The position numbers and the translations under genes were made by a program. A stretch of 64,000 nt of DNA from CAZGSV01 sp964528605 (lineage in GTDB: Bacteria > Armatimonadota > Zipacnadia > CAZGSV01), in NCBI GenBank assembly GCA_964528605.1, contig CAZGSV010000008.1:1-64000 (forward strand), read 5' to 3'. This document shows, one piece after another, positions 57,150 to 64,000 of the stretch (positions within the stretch are counted from its first letter, which is position 1; every line of letters starts with the position of its first letter). Under the pieces are notes generated by a model. It did no database searches. It saw only the letters and a list, made by a program, of their open reading frames with translations, and had not been told where the DNA came from.

Positions 57150-58727
57150 ATGAACAAGACCTCGTTCGCTGCGGCCGCTCTTGGGCTGGTGTTGGTGGTG
57201 ACCGTGCTCTGTAGCGCGGATATCTACGATGCCGCCAAGGAGGGGGATGTTGCCCAGGTGCGCGAGTACTTGGAGAGCGGCGTCGATCCCAACGAGGTTC
57301 CCGAGGAAGACTTCGGCGCGCTGCACTGGGCCGCCCTCGGAGGCCATCTGGAAGTAGCGGAGTTGCTCCTCAAACGCGGGGCGGATGTCAACGCCGCCGC
57401 AATTGGCTCGACACCACTGCACCTTGCGACAAGGTTCGGTCAGCTGGAGATGGTGAGCTTGCTGATAGAGCACGGTGCCGATGTCAATGCGGTAGGGATC
57501 GCCGATTCTCGTCCCTTGCACGAAGCCGCGGAGGCTGGCCTCACCGAGGCGGCAGCAGTACTCCTGGATGCTGGCGCGGACATGGAAGCCAAGGACATGT
57601 ACGGCCGCACACCTCTGGCGGTGGCCGCGTCCGAGGGTCACCTGGACGTCGCGAAGCTCTTGCTGGACAGCGGGGCAGACCTCAACACCATGACCAACGA
57701 CGAGCGCACCCCGCTGGCGATTGCCATCAGCAATGATCATCGGGATATGGTCACGCTCCTGTTGGACAACGGCGCGACCCACAGCATCCACACCGCCGCC
57801 GGCGTTGGCGACGTGGCGGCAATTGAGCGTCAGCTGGCAGCGGGGGTGGAGGTCGACGCCCAAGTCGAGTGGAGCGGCATGACCGCGCTGCACTGGGCGG
57901 CCAGATCTGGACGGACGGACGCCGTGCGGTTTCTCCTGCAACAGGGCGGCGATCCCCGCGCAGCGACCAAGTGGAACGACACCCCCCTTCACATGGCCGC
58001 CGGCGGCGGCCACACTGAGATCGCCAGGCTGCTAGTGGCGGCTGGGGCGGATGTCAACGCCGCCACTGACAACGGAACCACACCCCTGCACAAGGCATCC
58101 ATGAACGGCCATGTGGAAATGGCCCGATTCCTGTTGAGCAGCGGGGCGGACGTCGCTGCCACCCATGAGTACAGGCGAACCGCGCTCTACGACGCTGCCT
58201 TCGGAGGTCATCCCGGGGTCACCCAGCTGCTCCTGGACCACGGAGCAGACATTGATGCCAAGACAGACGAGGGGAGCACTGCGCTGCACGTCGCCTTGTC
58301 ACATCCGGCGGTCGTTCAAGTGCTGGTCGACCGAGGAGCGGACGCAAATGCCAGAGACAGCCGTGATCGCACGCCGCTCCACGAGGCTGCTCAAGAGGGC
58401 CATCTGGACTCGGCAACGCTCCTGCTGGACAAGGGCGCCGACGTCAACCTCAAGGACAACCTCGGTCGGACGCCGCTTCATTGCACCGCCGGCGAGAGCT
58501 TCAGCGAACTCTTCACGTTCTCCCTTGCCAGCGAACCAGACGGTGAGGAAACGGGGAGCGACCCTGTCCTCAACGCCGCCCGGCTGGAGATCGCGAAGCT
58601 CCTGCTGGAGAGGGGGGCAGACGTCAATGTGCGCGATGACGACGGCATGACCCCACTCCAGTTGGCGATCAACGCCAATCGCACTGCATTGGCTGACCTC
58701 CTGCGAGAGCGCGGGGCCAAGGAGTAG
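57150..58727 (+). CDS. Exported ankyrin-repeat protein
   Basis: 525 residues. A signal peptide (FAAAALGLVLVVTVLCSA) precedes about fourteen ankyrin units of 33 residues, for example GALHWAALGGHLEVAELLLK, TPLAVAASEGHLDVAKLLL and TPLHEAAQEGHLDSATLLL, each with the GADVNA hairpin. It binds proteins in or beyond the periplasm. ATG 57150 follows GGAGGAGGAG. It is transcribed away from the TIR fusion gene, sharing a 509-base upstream gap, but nothing proves that they act together. The insertion SLASEPDGEETGSDPV breaks the last repeats. Confidence 0.88.
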   Translation: MNKTSFAAAALGLVLVVTVLCSADIYDAAKEGDVAQVREYLESGVDPNEVPEEDFGALHWAALGGHLEVAELLLKRGADVNAAAIGSTPLHLATRFGQLEMVSLLIEHGADVNAVGIADSRPLHEAAEAGLTEAAAVLLDAGADMEAKDMYGRTPLAVAASEGHLDVAKLLLDSGADLNTMTNDERTPLAIAISNDHRDMVTLLLDNGATHSIHTAAGVGDVAAIERQLAAGVEVDAQVEWSGMTALHWAARSGRTDAVRFLLQQGGDPRAATKWNDTPLHMAAGGGHTEIARLLVAAGADVNAATDNGTTPLHKASMNGHVEMARFLLSSGADVAATHEYRRTALYDAAFGGHPGVTQLLLDHGADIDAKTDEGSTALHVALSHPAVVQVLVDRGADANARDSRDRTPLHEAAQEGHLDSATLLLDKGADVNLKDNLGRTPLHCTAGESFSELFTFSLASEPDGEETGSDPVLNAARLEIAKLLLERGADVNVRDDDGMTPLQLAINANRTALADLLRERGAKE

Positions 58728-58878
58728 ACGGCCAGGCGGCATCTCGGCCGCTTGCGCCCGCCCTTCGACGCCCAAGGCGCATGTGGTGCCCTCATAACGC
58801 ACCGGTAGACTTGGACCCAAGTCTGCAGCGATACTAGGAACCTCCTTCGCGCTGAACGAATGCACGGACCCTCCGGGC

Positions 58879-58920
58879 CTGACCTTGCCCCCGAGAGCGA
58901 GGCCAGGGAGCATGCTGCCG
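58879..58920 (-). repeat. Dispersed repeat family B, copy B5
   Basis: Minus-strand GCATGCTCCCTGGCCTCG then CGGGGGCAAGGTCAGG, inverted relative to most copies. Confidence 0.6.
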
Positions 58921-59179
58921 CCTGGGGCGTGGTCCCGCCCAGCAAGCCTCAGTGCTGGCCTGCGGGGTATCGCCCTCCATGGTCTTTCTGCCGCCGGAGC
59001 GACGCGCAGGTCCGATGCCTTGGAAGAAAGAGTTCCACCACCGCCCTGTTGTACGTATAGTGCGGACCCATCTCGAAATGGCTGTCGCAGGCCCGAGGAC
59101 GGAGCGGATTGATAAGCGACCTATGCACTCGCTGGGTCCGAAGAGCGCCGGGTAAAGAGGGCCGAAACCGTATCGAGAA

Positions 59180-59214
59180 CAAGACTTCTGTGCCCGCAGG
59201 CAAACCACGCCGGG
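59180..59214 (+). repeat. Repeat family D, copy D2
   Basis: CAAGACTTCTGTGCCCGCA then GGCAAACCACGCCGGG, matching D1 at 37762. Confidence 0.6.
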
Positions 59215-59242
59215 GGGCCAGAACCACGCGCAACGGCGAACG

Positions 59243-59358
59243 TTGCACCTAGAGCGCCGGCTTGATGACTGGCGGCAGCAAGGTTGCCCCCTGCCCCAAC
59301 AGAGAGGTGCTGCGAAGGATGAAGGACTTGGACACCAAAGGACAGAATCGGACAGAAA
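59243..59358 (-). repeat. tRNA-adjacent repeat family E, copy E2
   Basis: On the minus strand starts TTTCTGTCCGATTCTGTCC directly after the CCA of the tRNA pseudogene, parallel to E1 after tRNA-Gly. Confidence 0.7.
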
Positions 59359-59417
59359 TGGGGGGAGCCAGGGGACTCCAACCCCCGACAGCCCCGACGC
59401 AGTCGGGACGCTCTGCC
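59359..59417 (-). pseudogene. tRNA pseudogene (3' part with CCA)
   Basis: 59 bases from GGCAGAGCG onwards, without acceptor 5' strand or D-arm. The anticodon stem TCCCG/CGGGG is paired with loop ACTGCGT (position 33 is C, not T). The T-loop is TTGGAGT (C56 lost), and the end GGCTCCCC-CCA is kept. Not functional. Confidence 0.75.
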
Positions 59418-59442
59418 CTGCAAGCAAGCCTAAGGGCGAGAC

Positions 59443-59519
59443 TGGGGTGAGCGAGGGGACTCGAACCCCCGACAGCCGGATCCACAGTCCGGCGCTCTGC
59501 CGACTGAGCTACGCTCACC
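59443..59519 (-). tRNA. tRNA-His (GTG), copy 2
   Basis: 77 bases with G-1, C73 and encoded CCA. Acceptor GTGAGCG pairs perfectly with CGCTCAC. The sequence otherwise equals copy 1 at 39334-39410. Confidence 0.95.
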
Positions 59520-59551
59520 GCCCACACCGCCAGTAGGGGCCCACCAGCCTC

Positions 59552-59627
59552 TGGCAGGCCCGGTGCGATTCGAACGCACGACCAACTGCTTAGAAGGCAG
59601 TCGCTCTGTCCACTGAGCTACGGGCCC
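59552..59627 (-). tRNA. tRNA-Arg (TCT), copy 2
   Basis: 76 bases with encoded CCA and the canonical A14 (GCTCAGTGG). The anticodon loop CTTCTAA gives TCT. The spacer to tRNA-His is the same as in copy 1. Confidence 0.95.
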
Positions 59628-59698
59628 ACTCTCATATTATCACCAGCCAGCGGCGAGTCTCAACCGAAATCGAGCCGGCTCCGGCGTTGCGAGGGGTA

Positions 59699-59830
59699 AG
59701 GTGGAGCCCAAACCGAAAGATCGCACAACATAGAGGGGCCCGTATTCACGTGCTGAGAGCCTACTGAAACCGGCGATGTCCGTCAATCCGGGCCGACGAG
59801 CCACATTCAAGTCGGCCTCGGTAGCCTGTC
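59699..59830 (+). repeat. Dispersed repeat family A, copy A4
   Basis: GGTGGAGCCCAAACCGAAAG, GCACAACATAGAGGGGCCC, then the shared core GTCCGTCAATCCGGGCCGAC. Confidence 0.75.
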
Positions 59831-59921
59831 CGCTCCATAGGCGATCCAACCCTGGCCGGCTGGCTCGTCCATGCTCCGCCTGGTGGCCACCGCTGCATAG
59901 CCCGGCAGTGGACATGGAATG

Positions 59922-59945
59922 TGGCACCACAAATGGGGGCAGGGC
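59922..59945 (+). repeat. Repeat family C, copy C2
   Basis: TGGCACCACAAATGGGGGC, matching C1. Confidence 0.5.
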
Positions 59946-59972
59946 ATCCGCAGGACGACAGCACACGGGCGC

Positions 59973-60480
59973 TCATTGACCACTACCGGCCAGCGCGCGG
60001 CGGTCACCGTACGGGGGGGTCTCCTCGCTGATCCAGCATTCAACCGCGAACCGCTGCGCGGTGCCATCCGGCCTCATCACCACTGCGTTCGTGATACCAG
60101 CATTGATGATCACCCGCCTGCACCTCAGGCAAGGCTCCGTTCCTTCGACTACCTCACCGTCTGGAGTCATCCCGACCAGGTGGAGCGTTCCGCCTACCAT
60201 ATCCGCTCGGGCAGCATGGATGACTCCATTCATCTCTGCATGGACTGACCGGCAGAGTTCGTACCGTTCGCCTCGAGGAACGTTGGCCCGTTCACGAGGA
60301 CATTCGTTCAACTCTATGCAGTTAGGGGCGCCCCGTGGGGCTCCGGCGTAAGCGGCGCTGATGATCTGGCCTCTGTTCACGATCACCGCGCTATGGTTCC
60401 GCCGCAGGCACGTCCCCCCGCCTCGCGACTTCCCGCGCGATTCCCAGATAGTATTGGTCCTTCTCTGGCCGTTGACGCAT
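59973..60480 (-). pseudogene. dCMP/cytidine deaminase family protein, frameshifted
   Basis: Zinc deaminase of the ComEB/dCMP type. ATG 60480 reads MRQRPEKDQYYLGIAREVARR, and after a shift TCLRRNHSAVIVNRGQIIS, then AGAPRGAPNC, the zinc motif SVHAEMN and PCLRCRRVI. The shift is at a run of six C (60414-60419, plus strand); five would keep one frame of about 168 residues. dCMP deaminase supplies dUMP for dTMP synthesis and its relatives are common in phage and conjugative elements. All catalytic residues are intact, so a one-base assembly error is as likely as a real pseudogene. Confidence 0.8.
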
Positions 60481-61195
60481 TGCTCGTGACCCTCGATGGA
60501 GATAGCCTGCCCCTCCCTGAGCGCCTCGAAGTGAGTCTGCCGCCGTGCATTGTAGGCTTGACCCGGGCCGCAAAGGAAGCCTGTAGTCCTTCAGGCCTCA
60601 CACTTCGGAGCGGGCCGTCTCACTGCGCGCGGCTGATGACTCGTGGAAGACACACTCACACGGACGCCTACGGCAGGTCAGGCATCTCGGATCACAGTCT
60701 ACGGCATGTGCCGATTCTGCACTGTGTCATACTTTTCTCTCGGCAACACCAGTCCAGCCTCGTTGGGCCGAGAGCCTGGTGAGTAGCGTGGCGAGGTGAC
60801 GCGGATCGTGGTGGGAACCGTCGCTCTCGTTATCTTCTGAGCGGCGCGCTGCCCTCGCCCCCATTTGTGACGCCAGGCGTTACGACGGACCGCCGGGGTG
60901 TGCAGCCACAGCCGCCAGGCCCAACGTAGCCAAGCCCGACGGCCGCCGTTCGGGGTCCCGCCAGTCTGGGGCGGCGCCTGCCTGACGTCGGCAGGACAGC
61001 CCTGTCGAACCCGCAACGACATGCTGTCACGGGGGGGGCACGGTCCCCAGGCCACGCTCCGCCTGCCGGCCATGGTCGTGCCCGGCAGCGGTATCTCGTC
61101 AACCGCGGCACCAAGGATCGGGGACAGGCCACCCGACCAGGCAGCACTGAGCGCGCGGCCCGGTTTCTTTGCAGGAACAGGGCTCAACGACCGGC
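60481..61195. other. Gene-free gap with repeat C3
   Basis: 715 bases. Long minus-strand frames here look like shadows: no domain and strongly biased composition. Confidence 0.5.
60852..60875 (-). repeat. Repeat family C, copy C3
   Basis: Minus-strand TGGCGTCACAAATGGGGGC, matching C1 and C2. Confidence 0.45.
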
Positions 61196-63118
61196 CTACC
61201 ACCTATACCTGACCAGATGCACCCCCGACCCAAAGTACAGGCCGGTGTCGGTGAGGGCGAAGCCGCAATCAATGGTGTCGGGGAATTCGGCAACGGCCTT
61301 CGTCTCGTAGGTCCGAGGGTCGACGCTGAAGATGGTGTGCTGGGTAAGGCCGTAGAGAAGGCCGTTGCTGTGCAGCCCCAGTGAAATGTCCCGAAGGCTG
61401 CCGAACGGAACCACTGCCTCGTGAACGATTCGCTTGGCGGCCGGGTCGTAAACGAATAGCGCGTTCTCACCATCCACCTTTTGGCTCATCACTAGTTTGC
61501 CATGCTCGTCGTGGACTACAAGGCGCCGGGCGTCGTGGCCGATCCCGAAGACCTTGCCCTCCGCGGCGGCCAGGGCAGCGATGGTGCCGCAGCCCCTGAG
61601 CGGAATGAGGTCCAGCACTTTCGCTTTCTTCGCCGGATCCCAGGCGAAGAAATGGGCCTCCCTCTCGCTCGGGGTCGCGCCCCCCCCGCCTGCAATGCTG
61701 CTTCCCCCGAAGACCAGCCCGCTCTTGGGCTCCACGCATAGGGAGAAAATGCTCTGATGCCAGATCAGGTTGCGGTAGTTCTCGACGACCTTGCCCTGGG
61801 CCGGATCGTAGATTCCCAGCGCCCCGCCCAACTGTCCATAAGGCGGCAGGCTTCCGATGTAGAGGCGCTTGTCCGGCCCCACCACCATCGCGCGCGGCCG
61901 CAGGTGGCCGTCTCCAACGTTGCCAATGCCGAGCGGATTGCTACCCGCCTCGGTCCCGTAGTTCCACGGCTTCGTCGGGTCGTAGACGCTAAGCCAGGAG
62001 CCGGGGTAGGCGCATAGGTAGAGCAGCCCGTCAAGAGTAGCGAACGAGTAGATTTCTCCGTCAACGGGCGTCGGATTGCCCAGGTCTTTGTGTGATCCCG
62101 CTTGCGGATCGTATTCGAACATCTCCAAGGGCATCGCCGAACTGCCGTATATCTGGCCGTCCGGCCCCTCGCCGACCACAAAGACGCCGCTGCCCGCGCC
62201 CTGGTAAGTGAAGGTGTGCGTAGTTGTCTGATTCGTCTTCGGGTCGAGCAAGGTGAAGGTGGCGTTGCCGTTGCCTGGCTGATAGGAACTGACTATCCGC
62301 CCGTCGCGCAGTCGCTTCGGAGGGGCGCTGACTGCCTCGCTCGCGGCAATGGGAACCAGATGGTCGTCCTGCGCTCGGAAATACTGCCCGGTCGGTGCGA
62401 CTGCGTAGACATTACCGTCCTCGCCCTGCCAAACGCTGGCGCCTCCGTTCAGCCGGTGCTCGTCGGGCAGGATTGACTTGTGCTCTCCCGTGGCCGGGTC
62501 GTAAGCGACCACGTTGGCCCTCTGGGTGCCAACGCCGGCGTAGATCTTCCCGGTGGGGCCGGCCGCGACCGAACGGGTGTACATCTGGGTTTCGTCCATC
62601 CTGCCCAGATCGGCCATCTCGCCGGTCTTCGGGTCGTAGGAAATCAGTTTAGCGTTGCCATAGGTGCAGCCGTAGAGTTTCCCGTCCTTCCCGATCGCGT
62701 ATTGCCAGATGTAGGTCTCGGTCTCCGACGGCTTGCCCACCACCTCGATCCCCTTCTCCGGCTGGCCGGGATGGAAGCGCAGGATGAGTCCGCCATCCCA
62801 AGTGCCGAGGTAGATCTTGTTGTCCGGCCCAAGTATCTCAGCCCAGGCTCCCGGCCCCTCGGGAGCGTTGTACTGGTGCGCCTCGCCGGTATCGGGGTCC
62901 ACCACAACCAGGAAGAGCGTGCCACCATCCTGGTTGAAGTTGCAGTAGAGCAGGTCCTGGGTTCCGCTCTTGTCCGGGCCGACGATGAAGCCCATGGTAC
63001 CTGCCTTGCGAATGGGAATCCCCAGGTCTTCAAACTTGCCGGCGGCGGCCGGGGCCACTAATGCACCTCCCAAGGAGAGAATCAACAGCACGACAACCAG
63101 AGCGACTTTGGCGGTCAT
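61196..63118 (-). CDS. Exported beta-propeller protein
   Basis: 640 residues from ATG 63118, four bases after GGGAGGA. A signal peptide (VALVVVLLILSLGGALVAPAAA) precedes about a dozen similar units such as GPDNKIYLGTWDGGLI, GKDGKLYGCTYGNAKLISYDP and GPDKRLYIGSLPPYG, typical of SMP-30-like or NHL-like propellers that track a repeated G-x-D-x-x-L-Y motif. No catalytic motif; it could bind carbohydrates or act as a sensor outside the cell. The next gene upstream on this strand is only a transposase remnant, so it is probably monocistronic. Confidence 0.78.
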   Translation of the reverse strand: MTAKVALVVVLLILSLGGALVAPAAAGKFEDLGIPIRKAGTMGFIVGPDKSGTQDLLYCNFNQDGGTLFLVVVDPDTGEAHQYNAPEGPGAWAEILGPDNKIYLGTWDGGLILRFHPGQPEKGIEVVGKPSETETYIWQYAIGKDGKLYGCTYGNAKLISYDPKTGEMADLGRMDETQMYTRSVAAGPTGKIYAGVGTQRANVVAYDPATGEHKSILPDEHRLNGGASVWQGEDGNVYAVAPTGQYFRAQDDHLVPIAASEAVSAPPKRLRDGRIVSSYQPGNGNATFTLLDPKTNQTTTHTFTYQGAGSGVFVVGEGPDGQIYGSSAMPLEMFEYDPQAGSHKDLGNPTPVDGEIYSFATLDGLLYLCAYPGSWLSVYDPTKPWNYGTEAGSNPLGIGNVGDGHLRPRAMVVGPDKRLYIGSLPPYGQLGGALGIYDPAQGKVVENYRNLIWHQSIFSLCVEPKSGLVFGGSSIAGGGGATPSEREAHFFAWDPAKKAKVLDLIPLRGCGTIAALAAAEGKVFGIGHDARRLVVHDEHGKLVMSQKVDGENALFVYDPAAKRIVHEAVVPFGSLRDISLGLHSNGLLYGLTQHTIFSVDPRTYETKAVAEFPDTIDCGFALTDTGLYFGSGVHLVRYRW

Positions 63119-63240
63119 GGCGTCCTCCCGTGCGGGCCTAGTGGGTACCACACGCCTCTCGCCCGTGCAAGGCAAAAGGTGACCTGCCCCGAGTAGTGGT
63201 GCCACCCTATCTCACAGAACTGGGGGATGCAACCATGGCC

Positions 63241-63266
63241 GGCTTGCCCGCCGCGGCGGGCAAGCC
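63241..63266. repeat. Perfect 26-bp palindrome
   Basis: GGCTTGCCCGCCG followed by its exact reverse complement. A weaker form (GCCCGCC-GT-GGCGGGC) lies after transposase remnant 1 at 52936. Probably an IS end or REP hairpin. Confidence 0.7.
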
Positions 63267-63269
63267 GAG

Positions 63270-63435
63270 CCTAGCCCTGGCCGTGGCCAGAGCCCATCGG
63301 CTCGGGCAGGCGGCGCTGGACGGCCATGGTCGGCCCGCTTGCGGAGCAGGTGGTCTGTAGTCCGAGGCGCTGTGGGGGCGCACGGTGTTGTACTGCCTCC
63401 GCCAGCGCCCGAGCAGTGCCCGCGCCTGCAACGGC
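63270..63435 (-). pseudogene. IS3-type transposase, C-terminal remnant 3
   Basis: LLGRWRRQYNTVRPHSASDY and RPPAPQAGRPWP match the rve-domain tail of IS3-family transposases; nothing upstream of it is kept. Confidence 0.75.
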
Positions 63436-63514
63436 CCATCCAGGGCCGACGCGCTCGACTGCGGCAACAGAGCAAAACCTATGCGCCCGCGAGCATGCCC
63501 GCCCGGGGGCACCG

Positions 63515-63592
63515 TGCCCTCCCGTCTACCTTCCAGGACCCACATTTGCTAACGTAGTCCATGGACTCGTTTCTGGGCGCAAGGTCACCTGG
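63515..63592 (+). repeat. Dispersed repeat family B, copy B6
   Basis: GTCTACCTTCCAGGACCC, then GTCCATGGACTCG and GGCGCAAGGTCACCTGG. It adjoins transposase remnant 3. Confidence 0.7.
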
Positions 63593-63748
63593 ACGTCGGC
63601 GAGAAGCAGATGACGGGGCGGAAGATGATGGACACAGGCCCGCTGACCTCCGCGGTCAAGCCGCCGGGGCCAGTGACCATCCCATGCAGGGAGAGCGGCA
63701 ATCGGTACCGGGCGCGTCTGAGTGCCCTGCCGACATCGGGAGGAGCAT

Positions 63749-64000
63749 ATGAGACTCTGCGTTCCGTTGCTCGCAATATGCTTGGCCGGCGCGTTGCCGG
63801 CGGCTGCCTTGGCCGTAACGCCCGATGGGAAGGAGTTCGAGACAACCCGCGAGTGGGTGCGGAGCCACGTTGCCGGCGACCTAGACGCCTTCCCCTTTTC
63901 CTTCGTCTACGGAGGCAGCTCATCGCGCGAACTGCTGCCGGGATGGCGGCTTGCGGCCCGCTCCTCGACGACGGCGGAGGGGCACGCCCGCCGGGTGCTC
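63749..64000 (+). CDS. Exported protein, possible alpha-galactosidase-like N-terminus (partial)
   Basis: ATG 63749 lies shortly after GGGAGGAG and gives a signal peptide (MRLCVPLLAICLAGALPAAA). It runs off the window after 84 codons. The visible part PDGKEFETTREWVRSHVAG and FSFVYGGSSSRELLPGW resembles the start of secreted GH36/GH27-like glycosidases of this type of genome, but too little is present to be sure. Confidence 0.6.
   Translation, partial: MRLCVPLLAICLAGALPAAALAVTPDGKEFETTREWVRSHVAGDLDAFPFSFVYGGSSSRELLPGWRLAARSSTTAEGHARRVL

Larger units (their letters stand above)
58728..59358. other. Gap with repeats B5, D2 and E2
   Basis: No gene in this stretch between the ankyrin gene and the tRNA pseudogene; it is made largely of dispersed repeats. 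Confidence 0.5.
59628..59972. other. Gap with repeats A4 and C2
   Basis: 345 bases between tRNA-Arg copy 2 and the deaminase gene, filled with dispersed repeats; an AACCCTGGCCGGCTGG segment near 59848 resembles the end of transposase remnant 1. Confidence 0.5.
63119..63748. other. Gap with palindrome, transposase remnant and repeat B6
   Basis: Divergent gap. No intact gene. Confidence 0.5.

Noticed and set aside
59359..59417. A functional tRNA-Ala (TGC) at the pseudogene
   Set aside because: No 5' acceptor strand or D-arm, C at position 33 and a changed T-loop.
21108..59830. CRISPR array made of the dispersed repeats
   Set aside because: Copies are 100s to 1000s of bases apart, differ in length and have no regular spacers; no cas genes in the window.
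60699..61202. 167-codon minus-strand frame
   Set aside because: Composition is Arg/Pro/Gly-rich, no domain or ribosome site, spans repeat C3; it looks like a chance open frame in GC-rich DNA.

Overview
This is one contig window from a GC-rich bacterium that encodes proteins on both strands with many GTG and TTG starts and clear GGAGG-type ribosome binding sites. It most resembles Armatimonadota or a Planctomycetota-like lineage. The hints are a DUF1559-type prepilin with a C-terminal H-x9-DG motif, many exported sialidases, glycosidases and beta-propeller proteins, and large secreted proteins of unknown role. A run of ten Ns (23026-23035) inside an otherwise intact gene shows it is a scaffolded, probably metagenomic, assembly. 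The phylum assignment is inference.

Region 1 (1-8824) is housekeeping: the end of a GltD/NfnB-like flavoprotein, then a tightly coupled string rpsB-tsf-pyrH-frr-uppS-dxr-rseP-ispG plus a WecA/MraY-like sugar-phosphate transferase. It links translation, UMP synthesis, isoprenoid precursor and lipid-carrier synthesis; cdsA, often found between uppS and dxr, is missing. Region 2 (8945-15049) holds a prepilin, a degenerate GGDEF protein, a cupin, a sialidase-like protein and a YncE-propeller/phosphoesterase. Region 3 (15364-20955) is the tig-clpP-clpX-lon proteostasis cluster on the minus strand.

Region 4 (21.3-25.1 kb) is a recombination graveyard around tRNA-Gly, tRNA-Leu and tRNA-Lys: a headless GH28 gene, an RRM protein across the assembly gap, a tailless radical SAM gene, and frameshifted HNH and glycosyltransferase genes, mixed with dispersed repeats. 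Region 5 (25.1-43 kb) holds an SDR, a Cys-rich DUF1284-like protein, an operon of four exported proteins of unknown function, a lipoprotein, a GH33 sialidase, an ABC exporter, a Gfo/Idh/MocA oxidoreductase, a tRNA-His/tRNA-Arg pair, a CreD-like membrane protein with zinc ribbons, and a PHP phosphoesterase.

Region 6 (43.4-64 kb) has the most unusual genes. One encodes a 1980-residue exported protein with two N-terminal repeats and a polymerase-beta-type nucleotidyltransferase core near its C-terminus. A GH2 mannosidase-like gene follows. Next is a roughly 1187-residue protein that joins a MshEN-like domain, a TIR domain with its catalytic-position Glu, five nearly identical Ig-like repeats, a PKD domain and a secreted-type C-terminal domain. 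An exported ankyrin protein is divergently transcribed from it. A second, better-preserved tRNA-His/tRNA-Arg pair lies next to a tRNA pseudogene, followed by a frameshifted dCMP deaminase, a secreted propeller and the start of another exported protein.

Intergenic spaces carry at least five short dispersed repeat families (called A to E here) and three decayed IS3-type transposase tails, so the accessory parts of this genome have been heavily reshuffled.
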